Positions 39,476 through 51,900 of a DNA stretch of 64,000 bases are shown piece after piece. Numbering within the stretch: position 1 is the stretch's first letter; each line of letters begins with the position of its first letter. A program made the position numbers and the translations under genes. Under the pieces are notes generated by a model that saw only the letters and a program-made list of their open reading frames with translations, was not told where the DNA came from and did no database searches. The DNA comes from Hymenolepis diminuta (Eukaryota; Platyhelminthes; Cestoda; Cyclophyllidea; Hymenolepididae), in NCBI GenBank assembly GCA_900708905.1, contig CAADRB010000013.1, positions 1,121,331-1,185,330 on the forward strand, written 5' to 3'.

Positions 39476-39908
39476 TTAAAGTGAATAAAATATAAGCCTA
39501 CCAATATATATATATAATTGTACCGCCCAGGACTGAAAACCAGACGCTGAGCTCGTTGAAAAGATTGCGTGGTTGTAATTAAAATATACGACCCTCTCCT
39601 TTTTCTTTGGCTTTGCTTTTTCAGACGTCGTCTTTTGACTTGCTGAGGTGTTCCAACTTAACACATTTTGGAACTTATACTCCAAGCGGAAACCAAATTC
39701 ATATTTTCCAACAAACTCATCTGATGTGAAGAGCATAGCAAAGTGATTGCCAGAAGAGGCTATTGAGAAGTACTGTGCTGGGCTACTGTGGCCACTTTCC
39801 TTGGGTTGAAAAACTGAATGTCGACTTCCGCATACACTCATGTGGACTGACATATCTGTAGAAGGACCATCATAGAAACTCAATCTATCCCCATTTCCTT
39901 CATTGCAT
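39476..39908 (-). CDS. CUB gene exon 6: CUB3 second half and basic tail
   Basis: The acceptor TTTATTCTAG precedes 39908; the first base completes the glutamine codon before cysteine three (CNEGNGDRLSFYDG). SVCGSR gives cysteine four, and SIASSGNHFAMLFTS then GKYEFGFRLEY close the fold. A basic stretch (EKAKPKKKER) follows. The frame either stops at 39476-39478 or leaves by a phase-1 donor GTAGGC after 39502, which would fit the phase rule of the other modules. No membrane segment is present before the stop, so a further exon or a secreted product is possible. Confidence 0.85.
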
Positions 39909-42900
39909 CTAGAATAAAAGATAGGCCAGTTAATGTTTTTGGCTTCTATTTATTTTTAAACGTTAAGAAAATCCTCAATCATAAAAGCAAATTGTAATTA
40001 AATTATTGTAAATAATCATTAGAACTTGGCATTGATTTTAAATTCTTTTCATCAGTTAAATTGAATTTTATCTAAGATAAATTATTAAGGACCACAATAC
40101 TAGTGCTTTTAAACAAAATAAAGCTTGAAGGAAACAACGTAAATAAGAGAAGTTAGAAAGCTTAATCGAGATACTATTAATCAAGACAACCCTTGTACCT
40201 AGAACTTAATGTATCTGAAAAGACGTTTGATGAGTTTTCTTTCTGAGCAATAGCAAGGCGTTTGACTGACCTAAAACGCTTCTGAAACATCTATAACAGG
40301 ATCAAAAGCCTACACCCTGAAACGCACTCTGCACCTCTTAAATATAACGAACTATCGAGTGTGTTTCATTGGAAGAAATTTTTCCCTCAACCGTACATTG
40401 CAACTTGTTTTTGAAAAGATCAAGTCTAACTTGAACTTGAAAGAGTCGTATGTAGACCCTTGGATACATCATATTTGCTGATGTCTAGCGGATTATTTTC
40501 TATTATTTTAAAGCTGCAAGGGAGTCGTTGGCATATTTCATATAGGTTGCATTTAAGTATGAATTGAGAGACGAATATCAAGAACACTGTGTAAATGAAG
40601 CCCAGAATAGGATTACTTGCTTACGCGAAAAAGTAGTATCCAAAAGCTCTTACTTGTCTAGAGTTAAAGGTTATTTCTAATTGGACAGCGCCATAAAATA
40701 TAGCTCACAACATTGTGATACTCCAATGCATTCGAAATGTCTCCGTTTGTCAGTCAAAATAAATGCAAAACTTATTGAGATCTTTGTAGAGCCAATTTTC
40801 TCTAACACTCTTTCCACAATAGTGCCAATCACGTCTGATCGGAATAAACTTAATGGTCATTTAACACAACAAGTAGATCGATCTTGTGCTTGCACGGAAC
40901 CAAGACAAGTGATGGACTCGCTCAGCGGATTCCTCTGGGATACAAAACAACAGAGCTTAAACAATGAAAATTTCACTTCTGAGCCACAATGAAAATATTA
41001 TATAGTTTTAAATCCTAATGGATAGCGTTTCCACGTCTTCAACATTAGGCAGTTAAATAGAGGAGAAAAATTTTCTTTTCAGTTGTTTGAATCATGTTTT
41101 AATAAAAAATGTTCCCTTTGAACTAAATTAAAAATACAATTTACGCATTCGTTAATTAATTAAAAAAGTAAGTGTTATAGTTTTTAAGTTCAGATAAATC
41201 TAAAAATTGACTGTTTGAACTGGCAATATTGCTTACTAAATTAAATTAAAAACAAGATTAAATTATTTTGTTAATATTTTGTTTTAGTGTTTTAAATTTT
41301 ACCCTCCAATTTAAGTTGAATGTTTATTTAAAGTTAAAATATAGACAATAAAATTAAATTAAACTTTATTAAAATAGGTCTTAGGGGGTTCATAAAAATA
41401 AGTGTATATTAGATACTTTTCTGAAAATCAAACTTACTGCTCATGGTCTCCCAGCTCAAGTAAAACAAACTTCAAAAACACTCTTTGGCCGGAACGACCT
41501 CTGAAGTAAAATTTTGCATTGACGCATTTGGGATAAATGTCGGGGAAATTGGGAGATGTGATGACACCTTCTTCAGCATTATTTGAGTCAATTATGGAAT
41601 CAAATATCTCAGGAGCATTGCAAGTCTGTTGAGAAATGGCTGAATCACTATTAAAGATATTTGCGTTTCCCGATCCAGGAGAGTTTTCCCTTTCTGTAAA
41701 GAACAAATAATATATATGGCCAAAATAATTATAATAAGGAGCTAAAAAATTGTCGGTATAAATGTCATTTTATCTGAAGCTCCAAATTTGGACATTCTTG
41801 TCACTTTTCAGAACCGTTTTTGCCCTACTCATGGTCGGTTCTCTTTCAACATTTTTTCGTAAACTATCTTACTCTTATACGCCAATCAAGCTGCTCATTT
41901 ATGCTTCTTTTTCATTAAATTAGGCTAGATTTAAATGATCTAGATCCTACTGAACGCAAACTAGAAAAATAACTTACCCTCTCTGGCGATGCTCATGTCA
42001 AAATATTATTTATATAGCAATTTATGCAGTTTTAAGATCTTGCTGGCAACCTTTCGTCAATTTTGAAGCTCATCTGGAGAGGTACAAGGCATTGAAGATA
42101 ATGCCCTATCAGTTGTATGCTTTAACTGCTCTTTATAATTAAACTTAACTGTTATTGAATATTTAAATACTATGATTTATTATTTTTTTGAATTCCGTTA
42201 ACTGGAAAGTTTTATCTCATCTTGGCTATGTTAAAATTATGGGTCTGAGAACCTACTTATAAGATTATTTGCGTACTCGATCATTGGAAAAATGAAGCTA
42301 ATTGACCGACCCTTACAGATCAAATGATATCAGCCAATGAGTTCACAATATTGTAATCGAGCATTTGGTACAATTCAAAGGATGAATTTTGGAACGTGAG
42401 TTGCTCATTTAGTAAAAGTTGAATATCTCAAGTTATAAAATAAAATTAAGTGAGATTGTCTAATTCCTTGACGTTGGTTTCCGTATTTTTTCTTCAACTC
42501 CCTCCCCACCCCCCTTTATCTCTTCTCAAATTTATCTTATTTGAGGTCAGTTGCCCCCGTAATTAAAATTGGTAAATTCTTTATGGCGATAATAGCAAAT
42601 ATTTTTAAACCAATAAACCTTATAATATAACTTGATTAAATCGTTTTTCAAAGCAAAAACAGAAAGCTATTGCTTTTTTTACTATGTTTACGATGGCTCG
42701 AAGTATATTTAGCGGGTAAAGCAGCTAGTGCTGAAGATTCAAGGATGCTCCTAGAATTAATTTGTGTCAATCAAGTAATGCTAACATAAAATATAATTAA
42801 TAACATATTGTTTAGCAAAAATATTAAAAAACGCCAGAATCGGAGAGGATGGAGTTATGTCTATTTTTCCTAGATGTATCAATTTGCTTGTAAGTCCCTA

Positions 42901-45900
42901 ATTACTTTTCAACAAATCCGTCAAACTGAAAAGCACGAAAACTTACCAGCTTCATCTTCGGGATGATTTACTTTCTGTACATTATGCAAATACTCATAAA
43001 TCTCCTTCACACTTTCCCTCAACGCTCCTTGTTCAAAAATGACTCCATCTGTAGTAGATTGAACCTGAGGACTGACTGTCGATTTTTTGACAAATGCAAA
43101 CTCTATTAAATAGCCACCTTCTTTTGGTCGAAACGGAAGTGAAAGGAATGTTAACATGAGATTTGGTCCATTAGAGATAACTTGGAAGGAAGAGAGAGTT
43201 CCACAGATACGAGAGAGAAGGATTGAATCTCTCCACGAGTCATGAGGTAACGTGTGCACCAAGATTCTATCAAAACTTGATTCAGGTACTGTTTCGAAAA
43301 TGCAGCTGAATTAAAACAGAAAAGGGGATTAATTTAATCAAAAATGTAATCTGTTAAAAATTTTGAAGAGATGTCTTCGTATTCTGTAATTAAACTCCAA
43401 TTGGCTGGAGAATACCCAGATTATGATTCTTATTGTGGGATAGTTTGACTAAATGTTGACATCTATATTGTAGTATGCATTTTGATTACTTTATGTCATA
43501 TTTGACATTTTAATTACAATGTGTGCACCTTGTTTTAGTTTAAAATGGTGACCGTATCGTTTTTAATGATTTGGCCTGCAATGCAGAATTTTACCTCAGC
43601 ATATCATTTTATGAAAAGAAGGCAAATAAATATCACAAGTCACAATAATCACTTTTTAAAGTATTCCCCGACGATAAAAATCAAAATTAAATTATTATTT
43701 CAATGATAGATTAAAGTTATTGATCATTACAGAATATCAAGAACTAACACATGACGACGAAATCTAAATTACATCATTTTAGCAACTATGATTCCAAAGT
43801 CTCCTCAATTTAAATGGCCAATGAGAGAAAGCGGTAAGTAGCATACTTCATAATCGCCTTTCATTACCGATCAAGAAGAAATTTTCTTTGACTGATCAAA
43901 ACGAATATTATATCCACGATAACGTAATTCCCTTCGAGGTTTGCGGGCATAATAACTCTTTGGATCCGTCTTTGTAAACTCTATTCTATTATTTATTCAT
44001 ATTAAGATCATCTTTAAAACTCATACATCTGTAATTTTGTGCCACTACTACATTACAACTAATATTTTCAAAGAGGTAATGCTTTGTAAAAATGACATTG
44101 GGTCTTAGGGTATTACCCAGCCTGTGTTTGCGTGCACGTATACTTCCTGGATCATAAGCGTAAATAACGTTGACTTTTGATGAGATTACATAAACATGAA
44201 CTGGTAAGAGGCATGTATGTGATCGCACAATAAGGCGCTTCAACTTTGCAGTAACTTTAAATTTATTCAGAATAGCAAAGTTGATAATTTTGAAATTTAA
44301 AGAGTCCCAGGTAAAAATGGTTGATATTAAAATTTTCAAAATCAATTATAAATCACGGCATTTTTTATTTAGTTAATTTTAAAATTCATAATGTGACGGT
44401 GAGTAAGGATGAATTAGAAATTTCCACCTGATTGGGTTTCCCTAGATTAAGTTGGTTGATGTTATGCCATGCATTTTGGATGCAATAGAAGATTATAACT
44501 GATGCCACCGTAACGAAAAATAATTCATATTAAATGTCAGTGTTCAAAAGGAAAATGAAAATTTAGATTCATTTAATTTGTTCAAACAACAGCAAAAATC
44601 TACGTCACTTTTCACAAAGTTAAATTTACAAAATAATTTGGGTTTTTCTAAAAATTTGTTTAGTAAAATGGTCAGCCACCTTCTGACCTCATCCTAAAAT
44701 GTAAAATGATACGCATAATTTAATCAAATTTTATTATGTGTAATTGGTTTGTAAAATTTCCCTTGTAATACTTCACACTGAAAATAACTATTTGCTTTTA
44801 CTCTCTTAATAATGAGTATACTACTTATCATTTTCGTGAGTAGCATTATCTCCACTGTTCAGTTATTAGGTATCTACAATCGACTCATCCTTTATTGATT
44901 TCTCATCTAATTAATTTCATGCTCTCGATAATATGACTCCAATAAGAATCGAGTAAGCCAGTTAAATCTGCGAAGATGGAGCTGTCGAGGAGGTTCAAAT
45001 AAATGCGAGGATGAAATATTCACACCCAGTTTAGAAACGGAGGATTAGGGAATGAGAAATGAACGGAATGACCGGTTTTTTTGTTTCAGTCACCTCATAA
45101 ATCAAAGTGCATGTGCATAAAATTTTATTCTTACCAGCTTCAAACAAACAAAGCATTTGCAATGAGGCGTTAAATGGGCGGGTCCGATGGGATATTTTTA
45201 CCTTGATACAAAGTGACTGATGGTCGGTTGAATTTTTGTGAACGGATCCGTAAATGAAATAATAAATGAAAAATCTTAGGTAACTTTTATGAGAAATATA
45301 AAAATTTGTCCGACAACTGATGATTCAAGGAGAAAATAAGATAGAGGTCAGTTGAATTGACCCAATTTATAGACTAAGCCAATCCGACATGATTAATTCT
45401 CTCTAGAGGTATAGTGAAGCTGGAGAGAAATAACAAATTCTACAAAAGTTAGAATATTGGAGTTCCGTCAAAAGCAGTATCAACCATCATTAATCTTGGA
45501 CTTCTTTCGCAATCATCTTAATTGGCCCTCATTTGAATGCGCTTCATTTTATACGAAATCTTTCTCTGATTCTGTTACGTATAGTACTTAAGTCAAATGA
45601 CAAAGTGCATCAAATACAGATATTATCCACAAAAATCTCTCTTGTCACAGACTCTTTATGTTTCATTAAATATTACAGAGAAAGCTATATCACCCGGGGA
45701 CAGAATACTATTTTGATATGATTATAAAGGAAGTAATTAAATTAATCGATCAGATTATTTAATTCAATTAAACATAAAAGGTGAACCTAGCGTATATTAT
45801 TCAAAGTTTATCTCTGAAAGGCCAGTCTGGACTGTATTAAGACAATATTTCCAAACGTTATATTAGCTACTCTTTTGTAAATAAATACGTTCTCGACCAA

Positions 45901-48900
45901 TATGAGCCCCAAGTCATTTTCCTCTTCAAAATAAATGTTAAAATAGGGCTCTTTAAAATAAATTTATAGCAAACTAATGTTTAGAATTCACTAAATTGAA
46001 TTTCAGAACAACTGTTATTAGGGAAATTCTAGACAATGTAGCACACAAAATTTTACCGATTAGCTGTTAAATTCAATTCGAATTCTTTTGCTCTCTCACC
46101 GTCACAGGCGTTATTTCAAAAAAATTTAATGGAATGCTTCCTGTTTACAATAGAGTTTCTTTTTTTATCCAGGAGATTTAAAATTCATCCACTTCCAAGT
46201 AATTACTACCTCATCAATCACAGACTTTTGTTCCCTTTATGTTTATCATAAATAATTAATTGAGCGAGTATACGTACTTTCCAACAAAAAATGCAACATA
46301 ATCAATGCGAAATGTCTGGAAGTGATCTGCTATAAAATGCGTCAAAAGGAGTTTGAATTTGGGGGGTTCAGACAATCTGACGGTTATTTCTGATTGAAAA
46401 AGAAATCGACACTTGAATGGAGTAGTCAGTTAACACGGTCCGTTTAATAAAAAGTACCTATTTTATATGCGCGGAGGTAATGATTATTACAGACTAAATT
46501 AATTACCAAATATTATTTTTCCCCTTTTGTAAAATGTGTTATTTTTTGTAAAAAACAACCTAATCTGGCAATTTGAATGCTTTCTTTTATTTATGACAGA
46601 TAAAAAATGCAACATTTATGCATTATTTTTTCCTCAAATATCATTGTGTATAACAAGGTAACTCTATGAAATTAATTATTGAAACATCTCAATAGGCGGC
46701 CATGTTGCCTCTCGATTTTAAACTTGAATTTAATTCGTCACCGACTTAAAATGGCGTGCATTTCAAAAGACACAAAAAAAAATTATTTCGCACAATACAG
46801 ACTTATTGTGAAATTCATGATGTTTTATCATAGAAAATATTGCTAAAAGATGGAAAGATAATCAAAACCCCTCGAAATTTCAAGAAGGTAACTAACACAA
46901 AACAAAAACTTGACTGAGAGCTCACCTACTTACGCAATGGAGTCAATTAAGCATCAGACGTAGTAAAAATTGATAAATAAATCGCAAAAATATATAACGT
47001 AGATAAAAAATTAAATCACTGCATACCCACTTCATTCATTTTCAGTAAAACTGTCTTAAATTGCAAACAGCGGAGCCATCTACAGGAAGATGGACGCTTA
47101 AATCTATAATATTTATTCCTGCCTTCAAGTTATTTCATGGTCAAACTTGCTGAACTCCTCTACGCGAATCTCGGCAAATTTATACGAGCAACAGAAATTC
47201 AAACAGTTTTGTTTCATACATTTGCATTAGCACAGTCACTGGGTGAAGACTGTGACTGACTTCATCCAGTCACATCATTCAAATTTCAAGGTCTTACTGT
47301 ATAATTATAAAAATAATCCTTTTGAAAGAAATCATAATTTATGTCCTATTTTTTAATGAAATGTTCTGAAAATCTATCTATAATAAAATTTCAAGAAGAA
47401 TTTCAAATATAAAATTCAAAATGAGCTTAAACACATTAGAGAAAAAATATTTTGATATAAAGTGGTATCTCGTAGCTTACTATTATAACCTTGTTAGTCT
47501 TTAAAATAGTCACAAATATCAGAATTAAATTATAGCACGTATTTACCTTAATGGTGGGCTTTAATCCGGAATCATGCAAAGCAACGACCCTTCAATTTGG
47601 CATGTATTAGGAAATATGCAACTTTCATCAGTAATTGACAATAACTTGTTAATTTAATTTTTCTTGAATGAAGATTATATGTTTTATCCAACATCTCCCG
47701 GTAATTGTTTCTTATCCAAATGCTTAAGCGTTGGATCTGTCTTCTGCTCAGAAAATAGGATTTTGCACCAAGATCGAAGATGTTACGATGGCGCATCCAG
47801 AGTTGGACACCAACATAAGGTGTTGTCTGGTGCCTAAACTGTAAAAATTTAGAAGTCTCTCCCGCTACCTCCACCCTTTGTGACACGAGAAGTTGACATT
47901 TCACATTGTCAATATGTCGTACATCCAGATTATCGAGATTAGATGGAGATCGTAAATGGGAAGCATTAAGATCACGGCAGAAGTTCTCATTTGATAAAAG
48001 ATACAACATGATTAGCAAATATTTGACGGAGGCTGTTAATTACAATATCGGTTGTGGAAGAATTAATGGTTACAACGTCAGAGCACTTTGAATACAGATC
48101 AGCCAGTGTTAGATACAAAATTTATCAGATGGGCTCAACAAGAATGGAATCAATGTGAGATCAAGGAACATCAGTTCAAGAGCTTATAAGATCCTGATGT
48201 TAGGGAAGTGTGCCCTCGGCTGCATTTTGTGCAACCTCTTTTGATGCTGTTCGAATTTTGAGAGAAATAGTTTTAGCATTGCATTTTTCATCCACTGGCG
48301 CCTATTGCTTAGGAAAGAAAAGGAGCTTTGGTTTAACTCGAATGTGGTTGTACTCACCATGATATTTTTGAAACCAAATCCTGGTAGAAGATTTATGAAC
48401 TCCTGGGGAGGCAAAGGTACGATGACCTTCAATACGCCCCATTAGGCGGAATATTTGATTTTTTTGGTGACCAAGCAGACAGGATTTCGAAACTGGATGC
48501 TACGTGGTGGCGGCTGACTTGGAGATAGTCGAGCTGGAACGACTGTAGGCAGGGAAGTTTTCATACTATGTAAGCTTCGTTAATTTTACACTATCTGCAA
48601 CTGATGGGTGCAACTTTATGTTATCGTTGACAGCCCCAACAGAAGTTGTGTTAGGAAGTACCTTGAGAAAGGCTGGTACAATCCAAAATTGAGTCAAATT
48701 TTTTGAAGAATTTTGAGAAACAATAGAAATTGGCGTGTTAGAAATATCAAAAAACATATTAGCTTCCATTTTTGAATAAAGAACCTTTTCTTCCTAAAAC
48801 AAGATCTCACACATTCTGAAAAAAATTAATCTAGCCAATGCTTGTTGGGAAACCAAAATTCTTTTTGCTTTCGGCATCGCAAATTTGCCAGAGATGGTTA

Positions 48901-51900
48901 ATAATGTGTACCTGCTACTAATTAGCCTCCATAACAGCCACAAATCCCAGATTCATTAATAATACGTAATTGTCTTAATGGTACGCCTTACTCCAAAATT
49001 ATCCAAGGTAGCACATTTCATCAAATATGTAAATTTTATCAGCAATTAACAATACATCGTTAAATCAATTATTTTTGAATGAAATTTATCCGTTTTCATT
49101 CACCAATTCCAAATATGGCTTATTATTTCCTCTTTAATGTATGAAATTAATCAAAATCTTATATTCTTTTGTTAATTGTCAATATTTAAAATAAATAAAA
49201 CCGCTTTCAGATATGTTTAAACGGACTTGATATTAAGTTGATTTAATTTGTAAATAGTTGAGTGAAACTAGCGCCAAATTAATTTTTAAAATCCGTGCCA
49301 AAGGAAACTTTGTCATACTAAGCTTTTTTTACAATATGGTGAATGAATTTTTGTAATTTCACCATTTTTCTTTTGTGCAACTAGTTGAAATAGAAATATA
49401 ACTCGATTTAATATCTCAAATCAATGCAAAATACTGCTATTCAAGGTGCATAAATTTTGGTGGCCCACCTCTTGTCAGTTGAGTTAGTAGGATTTGACAG
49501 GTCGCGATGACTGAGACGAAGTGATGTGATTGACATAACGACTCGGTCATCGCTTCTTCCCATAAAAGTATAGGTGCATCGAATATTCGGTGGGTAGTTA
49601 TTTGGAAATCGAGGCGATACTATCCTGCCTCCTGTTACAAAACGTCGGGAGGATGTGTTTCGAATGGCGTAGGAGCATTTTGTGTTTGGTAATCGATCAC
49701 CGTCTACTCGAAAATTAGCTAGAAGAAATAAAATGCAACTAATAAAGGAAGGTATTTGTTTATCAGAACATTATTTACGGGAATGTATGTAAAACAACAC
49801 TATGAAAACACGGTTTGATAATCATACACAGACCATTAAGCAAATAATAAGTGCGTAAGACGCATCAGATCTAGCTGATAGTTTTAATTTGTATAATAAT
49901 TATGAAAATATACATTAGCTGGTATTTTAACTAATAAATATATATTGATATGTTTTCAGAACGGGGTGTATTGTGTTTATTTATCCTAAAAAATAACTTG
50001 GACTTGTTTTTTAATCTTTGATCATTTTCAGAATGTAATATCTAATTGGATGTCGCTTGATCACCTCGTTTTTTGTGCGGGTGGAGTATTTAATCGCCTC
50101 TGGGACGCCTGAGTGCATTTTGTTAAATATTAGTACCCGGTGGAGATTTTACATAACTTATGTTTCCTCATATCTATACTATTTTTCTGATGTTATCTCT
50201 GCTGCCATTTGTGCCACTGCTGAAAAATTGTAGCCATGTTTTTATTACAAAATATGATTACTTACTTCCTTGAGATGTCGTTTCCCAACTTTAAATGGAC
50301 CATGATTGCCATGGGAGAAATTTCTCATTCTTATTTAAACACTCCTTATTTTGTTCATTTACAGAGACATTATAAAGTCCTAATGAGTTTGGCTGCCTGA
50401 ATGTATATTCACCATTTTGAATCAACTGAAATAACACTGTTTAAATAATACTTTTATAATATAAAAAGTTTGTTTGAATGGTCTAATCAAACTATTTATT
50501 ATAAAAATTTATTTAAAAATTCAAGTGAATATTTTTATTGACTTAGTTTCAGATTTTAGGAACAAATTAAGACGTTCTTATATCTGCCTATGGGACTCAT
50601 ATTAACGTGAAGGGAAGGAATACTTTTTTTAAAAAAATACATCAATCTAAAGACGAACTTTTTGACCTCTTAACTAAAATGTCAATACCGAATTGATTTG
50701 CATTTTGGGCGCGCCATTTATTTTGTTGAGTTTAATTACTCGTAATATTCGATTAAAACTAAGTAGACACTTTTGAATTATTCATAATAGCTATTAAAAA
50801 ATAATTAAAAAAACTTTAAATTAGCTTTTTATAGGCTAATGGGAAAAAGAACAGCAAATTCAACTTTCATGGCAACTAAGTTTTTGTGTCAAGTCGAGTG
50901 TATTTATGAAAATCGTGACGATTTCGTAAACTGACTTAAAATTTTGGCCAATTTTTTTATTAGGAGAAAAAAATCAGTCGTTAATAAAAATTTCTTCCTA
51001 ATTTTGAATACCTTTGAGAAGGAATACTCCAGTTCCTCTCCATGTTATGCTTTTCTGTCGTAGTTAGTTACATGATCTCTTGTAAGAGGTACTTAAAGTC
51101 ATAATATGCGATATTAATAGCATTTCGAAAGACCTGAATAACTTTTAATATAATTTTAAACATAATTAATATATATTGCACAAATACAGAAGTTGCGCCG
51201 TCCCTTTTCCACTTATTTACAAAAAGATGTATTTTTTCTCATTTGTAAATGAACTCGCCTGTACTAACTCTGATGATTCTTAATACTTTGACACTAGATA
51301 CGGTCTTTTATTTAATCATATACTCTAAAATGATATTCCTAAAAATGGTTTTTTAAATAAAATGAGCCAGTTTCTTTTTGTTTGCCTTTTAAAATGGTCC
51401 AGACCAATACTGGCGTCCTTTTTAATATTTTAATAGGAAATTATGCTTGCAGGAATAAATTTAGCCAAAATTTTCTTTGGGCATTTTGGATCAGAGGAGA
51501 GCCAGTCTAGTTAATCTGGAAATGTTCATCTATTTATAGCTGAAAATTAGAAGACAGAGCGTGGTGTTTGCCACAGTTAAAATATTAATTAAATGGAATT
51601 TATAAGAGATAAAATCATGCAATTTTCACAAAATTAATCAAGCGATTTAATCTAAGGCTCTCTTTGGAATAAAATCAGGTGAACGTATTTAGATTGCTAT
51701 TAATAAATTTGTCCCTCTCATAAAATTGGATTTGCTCAACTAATCTAACTCACTCCTTAAGCGTGATTAGCATATTTTGTCTTCCAATATTAAAAATTTA
51801 TTAAATACAAAATTATTTCAATTTTGCAAATAATCTTTCTGTGCGGACGTTTTCATTAAACAAAACTGTAATCAATTCTTTTTCCATTTTTGACCGGCTT

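Larger units (their letters stand above)
43306..49468 (-). other. CUB gene intron 3 (6.2 kb) inside CUB2
   Basis: The longest intron inferred, splitting CUB2. Most is AT-rich with no content that can be named. Open minus-strand stretches at 43989-44345, 47572-48018 and 48184-48432 have no recognisable domain. A divergent direct repeat pair lies at about 47535-47675 and 48965-49085. Confidence 0.7.

Noticed and set aside
48184..48769. Minus-strand frames at 48184-48432 (with a GTGAGT inside) and 48566-48769
   Set aside because: No acceptor with a pyrimidine tract, no domain, and they do not fit the CUB phase plan, so they are not called as exons.
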